Part shown: in pieces, positions 34,765-43,701 of the stretch
Layout: every line of letters starts with the position of its first letter
How positions within the stretch are numbered: the first letter of the stretch is position 1
NCBI GenBank assembly: GCA_016704465.1
Contig: JADJAD010000006.1
Coordinates: 1 to 64,000, forward strand
DNA from: Gemmatimonadota bacterium
Lineage (GTDB): Bacteria > Gemmatimonadota > Gemmatimonadetes > Gemmatimonadales > Gemmatimonadaceae
Reading direction: 5' to 3'
DNA length: 64,000 bases
Notes under the pieces: generated by a model
What the model saw: only the letters and a program-made list of their open reading frames with translations
What the model was told of the DNA's origin: nothing
Database searches by the model: none
Program-made: the position numbers and the translations under genes

Positions 34765-36448
34765 TCACGGCACGATCTTCCCCACCCTGAACGGATCCCG
34801 GACCGGATCCGTGGCCGGCGCGAGCTTCCGCGATGCCTGCACCATGCGCTCGACTTCCATCATCAGGGCCTCGTTGTTGAGCACCACGCCATCCTTGATG
34901 GTGTGCACGATCCCCTTGGTGCGATACATCTTCCCGTCCTTGTCGAGCGTCAGGTCGCCGAAGGAGTAGAGGAACTTGAGGTTGGCCGCCGGGTTGCCGT
35001 CGACGAGCAGCAGGTCGGCCTTGTAGCCCGGGCGCACCAGGCCGAGCTGGGGTTCGCCTAACGTGTGCGCCGAGTTGTAGGTCGCGGTCTTGAGGACCTC
35101 GAGGTTGTGCATGCCCGTCTCGCGCTGCAGCTGCAACTCCCGGATGGACGAGAAGCCCTGGGGTCGCCCAGATGTAGTTGTCGTCGGTGCCGAATGCCAC
35201 GCGCCCGCCGCGCTTGTTGAACTCGCCGATCAGGTCGCCCCACAGGCGGAACGCCGACGTCCAGTAGTACTCGTCGTCGCTGGTCCAGTCGTAATGGAAG
35301 GCGCCGTGGAAGGCGGGGTTGGGGAGGTTCCAGTTCCAGAGCGCCTGATGCGTGTACTTCTCGGTCCACGGGAGCGAGGTCGCGCGGATCATGTCACGGT
35401 TGGCCTCATAGACCACCCGCGTCGGCAGCATCGTGACGCCGCACTTGACCAGCGAGTCGGCCACCTCGTTCAGCAGGCGATCCTTGTTGGCGTACGTCCA
35501 GACCTTGCCCGCCTCACGAAAGCGCTGGTTCTCGTTGCCGTAGTTGTAGTCGCGCGGGAAGTCCTGGGTCTTGTTGTCCAGCGACGACTCGGCGTATCCG
35601 TAATGGTGCTCGATCATCGTGATGCCGGCGCAGGCTGCCTTGACCGCCTGGGTCACCGCCGTGTTGGACGGCTGCAGGTGGAACGAGGTGATCATGCCGT
35701 TGTCCTTCGCCGCCGCGGCGATGGCGGTGACCAGTTCCAGCGACCAGCCTAACGGGTCCATGGAGATGACGCGGTTCCCGTTCGCGGCCATCGCCTTCAC
35801 CACCTGCGGCACCAAGGCGGGGTCATCCAGCTGCGGGCGCGTGAACTTCGTCCCCGCGCCATAGCTCACGAGCGGGAACATGCGCGGCGCGACCATCTCG
35901 TTCGCCGCACTGCGCCTGGCCTCGGCCATGCCGTCGTTGTAGCCACGATCGGCGGCGTTGACCATGGTGGTGACGCCCATGGCCAGCTTGAGATAGTAGA
36001 CGTACTCGATCTCCTGCGGGAGCGTGCGAATGTGCGTGTGAAGGTCGATCATGCCGGGCATCACGTACTTGCCCTCGGCCTCGATGACGCGGTCGCCGGT
36101 CATGCGGCTGCCGGCGCCTCGCCGCTCGGCGGCGACGGGATCGAAGGGGACCATCTGGGTGATCATGTTCCCCTCGATCATGATGTCGTACGGCCCCGCC
36201 GGCGGCCCCCCATGACCGGGGATCACCATGGCGTTGCGGATCACGAGCGACTTGTAGGGCCCGGCGCCCAAGTTGCCGAACGACTTGGTAGTGACGGCAG
36301 GAGCGGCCGGGGCGGCGGGGCGTGCCTGCGCCGCGGCCGTGTGCGGTGTGAGCGCCAGCGCGGCGACGACGGCACCGGCGAGTACGGCGGTGGCCGCAAC
36401 GGTCGGCAACACACCAGCAGTGCACTTACGAGAACGAGGAGGTGTCAT
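34765..36448 (-). pseudogene. Secreted metal-dependent amidohydrolase, frameshifted
   Basis: A full-length amidohydrolase of about 560 residues apart from one frameshift. The start ATG 36448 gives a signal peptide ending TAAAQA. Ligands are GMIDLHTHIRT, SFHLQPSN, MIEHHYGY and AFGTDDNYIW. Near 35156-35158 the frame breaks: dropping one G from a GGG run gives WATPGFSSIRELQ and joins the C-terminal part (RETGMHNLEVLKTATYNSAHTLGEPQLGLVRP region) that ends at 34765. Without that correction the frame runs into the repeat element. Probably a sequencing or assembly insertion. Third of the four amidohydrolases here. Confidence 0.85.
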
Positions 36449-36647
36449 GGGCCTGGTGAGAGGTGAGGAAGCGGAGGCGGAGCACTCGCATCGAGCAGCC
36501 GGAGGCGAACGCTCCGACATGCGCGAGCCGAAGCGCAGGTGACTCTCGTGACGCTACCGGGTGGACGCGGCGCGCGGAAGGATCGTTGAGCCAGCACCGC
36601 GCGAGGACGCAACGCGAGGACGCAGGATACGAACGCCGAGCAAGACC

Positions 36648-36682
36648 TTGACACCAGGCACTCTGAGATAAGAACTTATCTC
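36648..36682 (+). promoter_or_regulatory. blaI promoter and palindromic operator
   Basis: A perfect TTGACA (36648-36653) is followed after about 15-17 bases by a -10-like TAAGAAC. Over the -10 lies a perfect inverted repeat GAGATAAG-AA-CTTATCTC (36665-36682). The arrangement suits autorepression by BlaI, although the palindrome differs from the staphylococcal TACA/TGTA operator. Confidence 0.6.
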
Positions 36683-36692
36683 CTAGCCCCCC

Positions 36693-36722
36693 CCGTCTCC
36701 CGTCCCCCGTCCCCCGTCCCCC
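36693..36722 (-). repeat. C-rich heptamer repeat (GTCCCCC/GTCTCCC)
   Basis: Four CCC-containing heptamers upstream of blaI; the minus strand is the same GACGGGG/GACGGGA repeat as at 40835 and 51226. Confidence 0.6.
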
Positions 36723-36729
36723 TTCCCCC

Positions 36730-37119
36730 CTGCCTCCCTCCCGCGTCACATCCCTCTCCCGCCGCGAGCGCCAGATCATGGACGCCGTTTATCGGCTCGG
36801 GTCGGCGACCGCGTTGCAAATTCGGGAGCAGCTGCCCGACCCTCCGCACGCCGCCGCAGTACGCACGATGCTGCGCATCCTCGAGGCGAAGGGCGAGCTC
36901 CGGCACCGAAAGGACGGGCCGCGACACGTGTACTCCCCGACCACCCCGCGCTCGCAGGCGCAGCAGTCGGCAGTCTCGCACCTGCTCCGGACCTTCTTCA
37001 ATGGCTCGCGCTCGGCGGCGGTTGCCGCGCTGCTGGACGCCGATGAGCGCGCGCTCTCGCCTGACGAGCGGGATGAACTGGCGTCGGTGGTGCAGCGCCT
37101 GCGCGACGAGGGGCGCTGA
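36730..37119 (+). CDS. blaI: BlaI/MecI/CopY family repressor
   Basis: A winged-helix repressor of 113 residues if started at ATG 36778. The family N-terminus, SLSRRERQIMDAVYRLG, however, begins before that ATG: codons in frame upstream encode LPPSRVTSLSRRERQI, back to a CTG at 36730, with no ATG, GTG or TTG. I use the CTG as the probable start; this is unusual and the upstream C-rich repeat is a place where an indel could hide a normal start. DNA-binding helices ATALQIREQLP and HAAAVRTMLRILEAKGELRHRKDGPRHVY are clear. It is followed 5 bp later by blaR1. Confidence 0.85.
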   Translation: MPPSRVTSLSRRERQIMDAVYRLGSATALQIREQLPDPPHAAAVRTMLRILEAKGELRHRKDGPRHVYSPTTPRSQAQQSAVSHLLRTFFNGSRSAAVAALLDADERALSPDERDELASVVQRLRDEGR

Positions 37120-37124
37120 CGGCC

Positions 37125-38447
37125 ATGCGAGTCGCTGGGGAGTTGCTGCTCACGCACGCCGACAGCGCGCGCGCCGTCGGTGAAGTCTACGGCATCTCGC
37201 TACTTGCCTCGCTCCCGCTGGTGCTGGCGGCGATGGCGCTGTTCGCGCTGCGGCGCGCCGGGGCGGGCACGCGGGCCATGGCGTGTCGCGCGGCGGTCGT
37301 GGCGTTGCTGGCGATGTATGCCGGGCGATTCCTTCCCGTGCAGTGGATCGCGTGGGTCGCCCCCGAGGGGCTGGCCGGCCCGCTGGTGGCGTTAGGCAGG
37401 GCGCAGCTGTCGGCATCCGGGGCGCTGACGGGCGTCGGGGATGGTGCCGGCGGCGGCGGCTGGCCCGGCGCGCTGGTGCAGGGGGTGCTCTGGCTGTACT
37501 GGATCGGCGTCGCCGGTGTGCTGCTGCACGTGGCCTGGTGGCGCTGGTGCCTGCACCGCGCCTTCGCGAGTGGCCGTCGGTGCTCGTCGCCCGCGTGGCA
37601 GGGGCGCGTCGATGCGGCGGCGCGTGCGGCGGGCGTGCCGCCCAGCCAGGCACGCCGACTGCGGCTGGGCATCGCGCCGCAGGTGCGCGTTCCCATGACG
37701 TGGGGAGGGGCGTGGCGCCCGGTGATCGTGCTCCCGCCCGCGGCCACACGCTGGAGCAACCGCCAGCTGCATGCCGCCCTCGTCCACGAGCTGTCGCACC
37801 TGCGGCACGGCGACGTGTGGAGCGCGCTGGCCGCACGCCTCGCTTGCGCCCTCTTCTGGTTCCACCCCGGCGCCTGGTGGATTGCGGCGCGCCTGTCAAC
37901 GGAGGCGGAGCTGGCCTGCGACGACCGGGTCCTGCTCAGCGGCGTACGGCGGAGCGACTACGCCGAGCTGCTCGCACGCGCTGTCCCGGCGGCGGGCGCG
38001 GTCGCGCCAGGCGGCGCAGTGGCGCTGTCCGGGACGACCGGCGTGCGGGGGCGCCTGCGAGCGATCGTGGACACGTCGCGCGTGGTGCGAGCGCCGTCGC
38101 GACGGGCGCTCGCGACCGCATCGCTGGTGAGCGCGATGGCGGCGCTCCCGATCGGTGCCATTCGCGTGGCGCCGACACGCGACGTCCTCACCACGCTCAT
38201 GCGCGACGGGCACTGGGAGTCGCGGGCGTATGCCGTGGTGCACCTTGCCCAGCGCCCCGACTCGGTCGAGGTCGCGCGAGATGCCGCCGTGCACGATCCC
38301 AGTCCGCGTGTGCGGGCGTGGGCGCAGGTGGCCCTCTCGCAGGCGCACGACCGTACGGCACCATCTCCGCAGGACGCGCCCGACCGTCAGGCGCACCGGC
38401 CGGATGGCGACGTGTCGGCGACGGCGCCGCGTGGTACTTCCCACTAG
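37125..38447 (+). CDS. BlaR1-like M56 family metallopeptidase
   Basis: A 440-residue integral membrane protease. Four transmembrane segments (about residues 22-42, 54-70, 118-140, 240-258) surround the zinc motif VHELSHLRHGD near residue 225, with STEAELACDDRVL as the downstream Glu ligand region. BlaR1 proteins sense a periplasmic signal and cleave the BlaI repressor. The C-terminal penicillin-binding sensor is replaced by about 90 residues resembling a HEAT-like repeat (HWESRAYAVVHLAQRPDS ... SPRVRAWAQVALSQA). The inducer is unknown. Confidence 0.88.
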   Translation: MRVAGELLLTHADSARAVGEVYGISLLASLPLVLAAMALFALRRAGAGTRAMACRAAVVALLAMYAGRFLPVQWIAWVAPEGLAGPLVALGRAQLSASGALTGVGDGAGGGGWPGALVQGVLWLYWIGVAGVLLHVAWWRWCLHRAFASGRRCSSPAWQGRVDAAARAAGVPPSQARRLRLGIAPQVRVPMTWGGAWRPVIVLPPAATRWSNRQLHAALVHELSHLRHGDVWSALAARLACALFWFHPGAWWIAARLSTEAELACDDRVLLSGVRRSDYAELLARAVPAAGAVAPGGAVALSGTTGVRGRLRAIVDTSRVVRAPSRRALATASLVSAMAALPIGAIRVAPTRDVLTTLMRDGHWESRAYAVVHLAQRPDSVEVARDAAVHDPSPRVRAWAQVALSQAHDRTAPSPQDAPDRQAHRPDGDVSATAPRGTSH

Positions 38448-38464
38448 ACCTCTCACTATCCCAC

Positions 38465-40834
38465 ATGCCACTCGCTACGGCTCCCGCCGGAGATTCCGCC
38501 TTGTCCGTGCGCTCGCTCCCGACGTGGGTCCCGTGGAGCGTCGCGGGCCTGTCGATCCTGCTCGGCTTCGCCGACCTGACGCGCGGCGGCATCACCATCG
38601 CCCCCATCCTGCTCACCCTCGGTTACTGCGTCGCCGTGCCGTGGGCGCTGTTGTCCGGGACGCGCGCGACGGGCGGTGACGAGCCCCCGCCGTACCGAGC
38701 GGCCATGGTGGCGGCGCTCGCCGTCTTCGTGCTCTACCTCCTGACGCTGTCGCCCTCGACCGCGATGTGGGATGCCAGCGAGTACATCGCCGCGGCGTAC
38801 ACCATGGGTCTGCCCCATCCACCCGGGAACCCGCTGTTCGTGATCCTGGGGCGCGTCTTCTCGATCCTGCCCATCGCCCCCAACGTGGCGATGCGCATCA
38901 ACCTGCTGGCGGCGCTGTCGAGCGCAGTCGCCGCCGGGACGTGGTTCCTCCTCGCCGAACGCGTGGTGCACCGGGCGGGGCTTGCGCGCGCGTGGCGCTA
39001 CCTGGCGGGGGGGCTGGCGGCGCTCATCGGCGCCACGGCGTTCACCGTCTGGACCCAGAGCGTGGTGAACGAGAAGGTGTACACGGTCGCGCTGGCCGGG
39101 ATTGCCATCATTTCTTGGCTGGCACTGCGCTGGAGTGACGCGCCCGATGGCCGGCGCGCCGACCGCCTGCTGGTCCTGATCGCCTTCCTGCTGGGACTGG
39201 GATACGCCAACCACATGGCGGGCATGCTGCCGCTGCCAGCGGTTGGAATACTCGTGCTGGCGGTGCGGCCGCGCACGCTGCTGCGCTGGCGCCTCCTGCT
39301 CGCGGCCGTGGCCGCGCTGCTGCTCGGCATGACGCCGTACGCAACGCAGCCGATCCGGGCGGCGTACAACCCGCCCATCAACGAAGGCGAACCGACCGCC
39401 TGCCGTGAAGGATTGCAGCTGGGGTGCACCTTCTCGCGCGGGACGTACGAAGCGTTCAAGTACAACTTCAACCGCGAGCAGTACGGCAAGCCCGGGCTCA
39501 GCGAGCGCCAGGCACCGTTCCAGGCCCAGGTCGGCATGTGGTGGCTGTACTTCCGCTGGCAGTGGCTGCGCGATGCGCACAACGAGCACCCCGGACTGCA
39601 GGGGGCGCTCGCCGTGGCCTTCTTCCTGCTGGCGGGCGTTGGGGCATGGGTGCACCGACGACGAGACCGGACGGGATTCGCGTACTTCGCGCCGCTCATG
39701 GTGAGCATGACGCTCGTGCTGATCTACTACCTCAACTTCCGGTACGGCGCCTCGCAGGCCGGGGCAGCCGACGTGCCGCGTGAGGTGCGGGATCGCGACT
39801 ACTTCTACCTCTGGAGCTTCTCGGCGTGGGGGGTGTGGGCCGGGATCGGCCTGGTGTGGACATGGCGGTCCATCGCCCAGCTGCTCGGCGGCTCTGAGCG
39901 ACCGCGTGCCCTCGCGCTGGCAAGTCCCGTCCTTGCGCTCGCCCTCGTGCCGCTCGTGGCGAACTGGGCCCCCGCGTCGCGGCGACACGACCTGACGACG
40001 GTCTCGCTGGCGCGCGACCTGCTCAACTCGGTCGAACCGTACGGGGTGCTCGTCACGGCGGGCGACAACGACACCTTTCCGCTCTGGTACGTCCAGGAGG
40101 TGGAGGGGATCCGCAAGGATGTGACGGTCGCCGTGCTCTCGCTGATGAACACCGACTGGTTCGCACGCGGGATCATTCGTCGCCCGATCCATGCGTATGA
40201 TGCGGCGCGCGGACCGGCCGTGTACCGCGGGCGCGACTGGCCGGTGCCGACCCGCCCGCCGTTGCAGCTGACGCTCGAGCAGGCGGATTCCGTCCCCCAG
40301 GTGATGCTCGTCGCCGAGCCGCTGGGCTTTCGCGCCAACGGCCTCGACGTGTCCATCGATCCGGGTGCGCTGCCGCAGGTGCAAGGTGGCGGGCTGCTCG
40401 AACGCGCCGACCTGCTCCTGCTGCGCATGATCGCCGACAGCTGGCCGGAGCGTCCGATCTACATCAGCCGCACGGCCGGCTCGTACGGTCAGCAGTTGGG
40501 CCTGGCCGAGCACCTGGTGTCGCAGGGGTTGGCGCGCAAGCTCGTGCTCACCCCCGACACCGCCAGCGCCGACATGATCATGGTGCAGGGGAGCGGGTGG
40601 TTCGACGTGGCACGATCGATGGCCCTGTGGGACGAATTCGCCGGGCCGGAGGCGATCATCCGTAATGGCGACTGGATCGACCGACCGTCGCTGAACAGCG
40701 CGTATGCCTACGTGTTCGCGGGCTACGAACTGTCCGAGGTCCTGCGATTCCGCGGCGACAGTGCCGCGGCGGCTGCCGTGCGTGGCACGGTGCGAGAGAT
40801 GGCGCGCGCGGCGCGCATGCCGGGGGAGTTTTAG
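38465..40834 (+). CDS. DUF2723 polytopic membrane protein (GT-C-like glycosyltransferase)
   Basis: A 789-residue membrane protein with about eleven hydrophobic helices in the first 480 residues and a soluble C-terminal domain. The N-terminal loop LSPSTAMWDASEYIAAAYTMGLPHPPGNP is the DUF2723 signature; its acidic residues sit where GT-C glycosyltransferases have their catalytic motif. The C-terminal part (DNDTFPLWYVQEVEGIRKDV) is also typical. Known members resemble protein O-mannosyltransferases; the donor and acceptor are unknown. It follows blaR1 by 17 bp and may be co-transcribed. Confidence 0.9.
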   Translation: MPLATAPAGDSALSVRSLPTWVPWSVAGLSILLGFADLTRGGITIAPILLTLGYCVAVPWALLSGTRATGGDEPPPYRAAMVAALAVFVLYLLTLSPSTAMWDASEYIAAAYTMGLPHPPGNPLFVILGRVFSILPIAPNVAMRINLLAALSSAVAAGTWFLLAERVVHRAGLARAWRYLAGGLAALIGATAFTVWTQSVVNEKVYTVALAGIAIISWLALRWSDAPDGRRADRLLVLIAFLLGLGYANHMAGMLPLPAVGILVLAVRPRTLLRWRLLLAAVAALLLGMTPYATQPIRAAYNPPINEGEPTACREGLQLGCTFSRGTYEAFKYNFNREQYGKPGLSERQAPFQAQVGMWWLYFRWQWLRDAHNEHPGLQGALAVAFFLLAGVGAWVHRRRDRTGFAYFAPLMVSMTLVLIYYLNFRYGASQAGAADVPREVRDRDYFYLWSFSAWGVWAGIGLVWTWRSIAQLLGGSERPRALALASPVLALALVPLVANWAPASRRHDLTTVSLARDLLNSVEPYGVLVTAGDNDTFPLWYVQEVEGIRKDVTVAVLSLMNTDWFARGIIRRPIHAYDAARGPAVYRGRDWPVPTRPPLQLTLEQADSVPQVMLVAEPLGFRANGLDVSIDPGALPQVQGGGLLERADLLLLRMIADSWPERPIYISRTAGSYGQQLGLAEHLVSQGLARKLVLTPDTASADMIMVQGSGWFDVARSMALWDEFAGPEAIIRNGDWIDRPSLNSAYAYVFAGYELSEVLRFRGDSAAAAAVRGTVREMARAARMPGEF

Positions 40835-40863
40835 GGACGGACGGGGGACGGGGGACGGGAGGG
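40835..40863 (+). repeat. G-tract heptamer repeat (GACGGGG)
   Basis: Four GGG-containing heptamers starting at the DUF2723 stop codon; the intergenic space to the convergent gene consists almost entirely of this repeat. Confidence 0.7.
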
Positions 40864-40876
40864 CGCGCGGTTCGCG

Positions 40877-42157
40877 TCAGCGCAGCGCTGAATAGACCAG
40901 GACCTTGAACGGATCGCCGAGGGAGGTGGGGGCGCCGAAGGTGTTGGTGAAGATCAATCCAACGAGTCGTTCTTGCGGATCGGCCCAGTAGGTCGTGTTG
41001 AAGGCGCCGCCCCATGAGAACGTCCCCTGACTCACCGGCGACTGGTAATCGACCGCTTGCGTCTCCAGGGCGAAGCCGAGGCCGAAGGGCGGGAGCTTGT
41101 TCCCGATCTGGTTGGTCAGCATCAGCTCGACCGTCTTGCGTCCAAGCAAGCGGACGCCGTCCAGTTCCCCGCCGTTGAGGAAGAGCTGGAGAAAGCGCGC
41201 ATAGTCGGCCGTGGTGGACGACAGCCCCGACCCTCCGGCGAAGTACGTGACCGGGCGCGATGGGAAGTCGGGATGCGTGAGCCCGCCGTCGGGGTCGTGC
41301 GCGGCCACCAGCTTCCCGTCCTTCATCTGGTGCAGCGCGACCAGCCGGTCCCGCTTGTCGGCCGGGACGGCGAAATGCGTGTCGGGCATGCGCAGCGGCT
41401 CGAAGATCCGTGTGCGGAAGAACGCATCGAGCGGCATCCCCGAGACGACCTCCACGAGGCGACCCAGCACATCGACCGAAAGCGAGTACGTGAAGCGCTC
41501 CCCGGGTTCGCTGCGCAGCGGGAGGCTGCCCAGTGCATCGATCCGGTCGGCGAGCAGGTCCCCTTCCCTGCCTAACGCAGTGATGCCCGCCTTGGCGTAG
41601 ATCGCCTTGAAGTCGTCGCTCCCGATGTCGGCATAGTCCAGCCCCGACGTATGCGTGAGCAGCTGACGGATCGTCATGCGACGGCGCGCGGGCCTGGCCT
41701 CGTAGCTCGAATCGGCGGGGTTGAACTTCACCAGGACGGACTGCTTGGCGAACGCCGGCAGGTACCGGGCGATGGGGTCGTCCAGCTGGAATCGCCCCTC
41801 CTCCCACAGCATCATCACCGCGAGCGAGGTCACGGCCTTGGTCTGCGACGCGATGCGGAAGATGTCGGTCGGTTGGAGCGCGGCGCCGCTCCCCATGTCG
41901 CGCACCCCCCACGCCCTGTGGTACGCGACCTGTCCATCCCGCACGAGCATGACGACGGCGCCCGGGATCTGCCGCTCGCGCACGAGCGTCTCGATCCACT
42001 GATCGACGCGCTCGAGGCGGTCGGGGACAAAGCCGGCCGCCGCGGCGACCGAGACGCGTGCGGAGGGGCTGGCGGCGACCCCCTGTGCAGCGATCGGGAC
42101 GCCGACGAGCGACGTCAGGACGACAACGACGGACGGGGCGAGCGCGGCTCGGCGCAT
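40877..42157 (-). CDS. Serine beta-lactamase-like hydrolase (class C/EstB family)
   Basis: A 426-residue exported protein; the signal peptide is MRRAALAPSVVVVLTSLVG to AAQG. The nucleophile motif SxxK is in RIASQTKAVTSLAVMML, with YSLSVDVLG in the place of YxN, and the fold is that of class C beta-lactamases, D-aminopeptidases and esterases. AWGVRDMGSGAALQPTDIF and PVSQGTFSWGGAFNTTYWADP are typical. Substrate unknown: beta-lactams, D-peptides or esters. It is divergent from the amidohydrolase at 42345. Confidence 0.9.
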   Translation of the reverse strand: MRRAALAPSVVVVLTSLVGVPIAAQGVAASPSARVSVAAAAGFVPDRLERVDQWIETLVRERQIPGAVVMLVRDGQVAYHRAWGVRDMGSGAALQPTDIFRIASQTKAVTSLAVMMLWEEGRFQLDDPIARYLPAFAKQSVLVKFNPADSSYEARPARRRMTIRQLLTHTSGLDYADIGSDDFKAIYAKAGITALGREGDLLADRIDALGSLPLRSEPGERFTYSLSVDVLGRLVEVVSGMPLDAFFRTRIFEPLRMPDTHFAVPADKRDRLVALHQMKDGKLVAAHDPDGGLTHPDFPSRPVTYFAGGSGLSSTTADYARFLQLFLNGGELDGVRLLGRKTVELMLTNQIGNKLPPFGLGFALETQAVDYQSPVSQGTFSWGGAFNTTYWADPQERLVGLIFTNTFGAPTSLGDPFKVLVYSALR

Positions 42158-42344
42158 GGGAGCGACGGGAACGAGGGGGCGATTCGCAGGCCGGTGACTG
42201 CCGGAAGAGACGGCCGCCGTTGTGCGGTCGCAAGGGCGCGACGTGGGCGATGCCTTGACGCGAGCGCCGCGACGGACTCGGTTGGCACCATCGAGGCACG
42301 CACTTCGGCGTGCCTGCCCGGTATCCGCCTCTCATCCGCTCCGC

Positions 42345-43643
42345 ATGCGTTCTCTCGTTGCGCTCGTTCGCGCCGCGCTCGTTCGCGCCGCGCTCGTTCG
42401 CGCCGCGCTCCTGCTCACCGGTGCGGCCTTCGCGCTACCAGCGCAGGTTGCCCCGGTGGCGCCGCCGTCGCCTCCCGCTGGCCCCATCGTGTTGCGGACA
42501 GACGCGGCGCTGGACGGTCGTGGCAACGTGCTTCGCGGGGCGACCATCCGGGTGACCGACGGCCGTATCTCGGCGCTCGATGCCCCGGTGGCGGAGGCCA
42601 CGATCGACCTGCGCGGCTACACCGTCATGCCGGGGTGGATCGACACGCATGTCCACCTCGACTCGCACTGGGATCGCGCCGGGCGTATCGCCACCGGGAC
42701 AGAATCCCCGGCGGAGGCGGCCCTTGGGATCGCCCTCGCCGGATGGGAGACGTTGATGGGCGGATTCACCACGGTGCAGTCGGTCGGCGACCCGATGGAG
42801 GGTCCGCTCCGTGACATGATTCGCGACCGCGGCTTCCCCGGGCCGCGCGTGCTCACGTCGCTGGCGTGGATCGCCGGACGGGGAGACAGCACGGGGACCC
42901 CAGCCGAGCTGCGCGCACTGGTGCAGGCGCGCAAGGCCGAGGGGGCCGACCTGGTGAAGATCTTCGCCAGCACGAGCCAGAGAGTGGGGGCACGTCCCAC
43001 ATTGACTGAACAGCAGCTCGCCATCCTGTGCGGCGAGGCGAAGGCGCTCGGCATGCGCTCGATGGTGCACGCGTACCGGTCGCAGGTCTCCGCGGCCGCA
43101 CGCGCCGGGTGCAACCAGGTGGAGCATGCGACCTATGCGACGGCAGCAGACATCGCTACCGCCGCTGCCGCCGGTGCGTTCATCAGTCCGCAGGTCGGGC
43201 TGGTGGTGCAGAACTACCTGGCCAACAAGGCGCGATACATCGGCGTCGGCAACTACACGGAGGCCGGGATGGCGACGATGGAGCGCGACCTTCCGCTCGA
43301 TTTCGCGATCTGCCGGATTGCGGTCGGGACGCCGGGGGCGAGGGTCGTGTTCTCGACCGATGCCACGGCGGGCGCGCATGGACGCAACGCGGAGGAGTTT
43401 CTCGGACGCGTGGAGCACTGCGGGCAGACGTCGATGGCGGCGCTGGTATCGGCGCAGTCGCTGGCGGCCGATGCGCTGGGGATGGGGGATCGACTCGGCG
43501 TGCTGGCACCCGGGTATGAGGGCGACATCATCGCGGTCGACGGTGACCCGTTGCGCGACCTGAGCGCCGTGCGGCGGGTCGTGTTCGTGATGCGGGGGGG
43601 CGTGGTCTACAAGTGGGCGCCGACAGCGCGGGCCGAGCGCTGA
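42345..43643 (+). CDS. Secreted metal-dependent amidohydrolase with repeat in the signal peptide
   Basis: A 432-residue amidohydrolase. The signal peptide hydrophobic core is built from three tandem Val-Arg-Ala-Ala-Leu units encoded by a 15-bp DNA repeat, so arginines interrupt the core. Ligands: GWIDTHVHLDSHW, LVKIFAST, MVHAYRSQ, QVEHATYA and FSTDATAGAHGRN. It is a paralogue of the enzyme at 31884. ATG 42345 was chosen because it starts the signal peptide. Confidence 0.88.
   Translation: MRSLVALVRAALVRAALVRAALLLTGAAFALPAQVAPVAPPSPPAGPIVLRTDAALDGRGNVLRGATIRVTDGRISALDAPVAEATIDLRGYTVMPGWIDTHVHLDSHWDRAGRIATGTESPAEAALGIALAGWETLMGGFTTVQSVGDPMEGPLRDMIRDRGFPGPRVLTSLAWIAGRGDSTGTPAELRALVQARKAEGADLVKIFASTSQRVGARPTLTEQQLAILCGEAKALGMRSMVHAYRSQVSAAARAGCNQVEHATYATAADIATAAAAGAFISPQVGLVVQNYLANKARYIGVGNYTEAGMATMERDLPLDFAICRIAVGTPGARVVFSTDATAGAHGRNAEEFLGRVEHCGQTSMAALVSAQSLAADALGMGDRLGVLAPGYEGDIIAVDGDPLRDLSAVRRVVFVMRGGVVYKWAPTARAER
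42361..42405 (+). repeat. 15-bp in-frame tandem repeat (CGCTCGTTCGCGCCG) x3
   Basis: Three exact copies within the signal-peptide coding sequence. Each adds five residues (VRAAL) without frame change. Confidence 0.95.
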
Positions 43644-43701
43644 CCTGGCGGGCGACCCGCGGGGGCGACACACCGCTGCATCGCCCCCTGCCGCGCTGGC
43701 G

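Larger units (their letters stand above)
36449..36729. other. Divergent region between amidohydrolase and blaI
   Basis: About 280 bp without a supported gene. It contains a plus-strand promoter with an overlapping palindrome (36648-36682) and a C-rich heptamer repeat (36693-36722) directly before the BlaI coding region. Confidence 0.6.

Noticed and set aside
38456..40513. 685-codon open frame on the minus strand
   Set aside because: Antisense to the DUF2723 gene, low-complexity, no recognisable motif.
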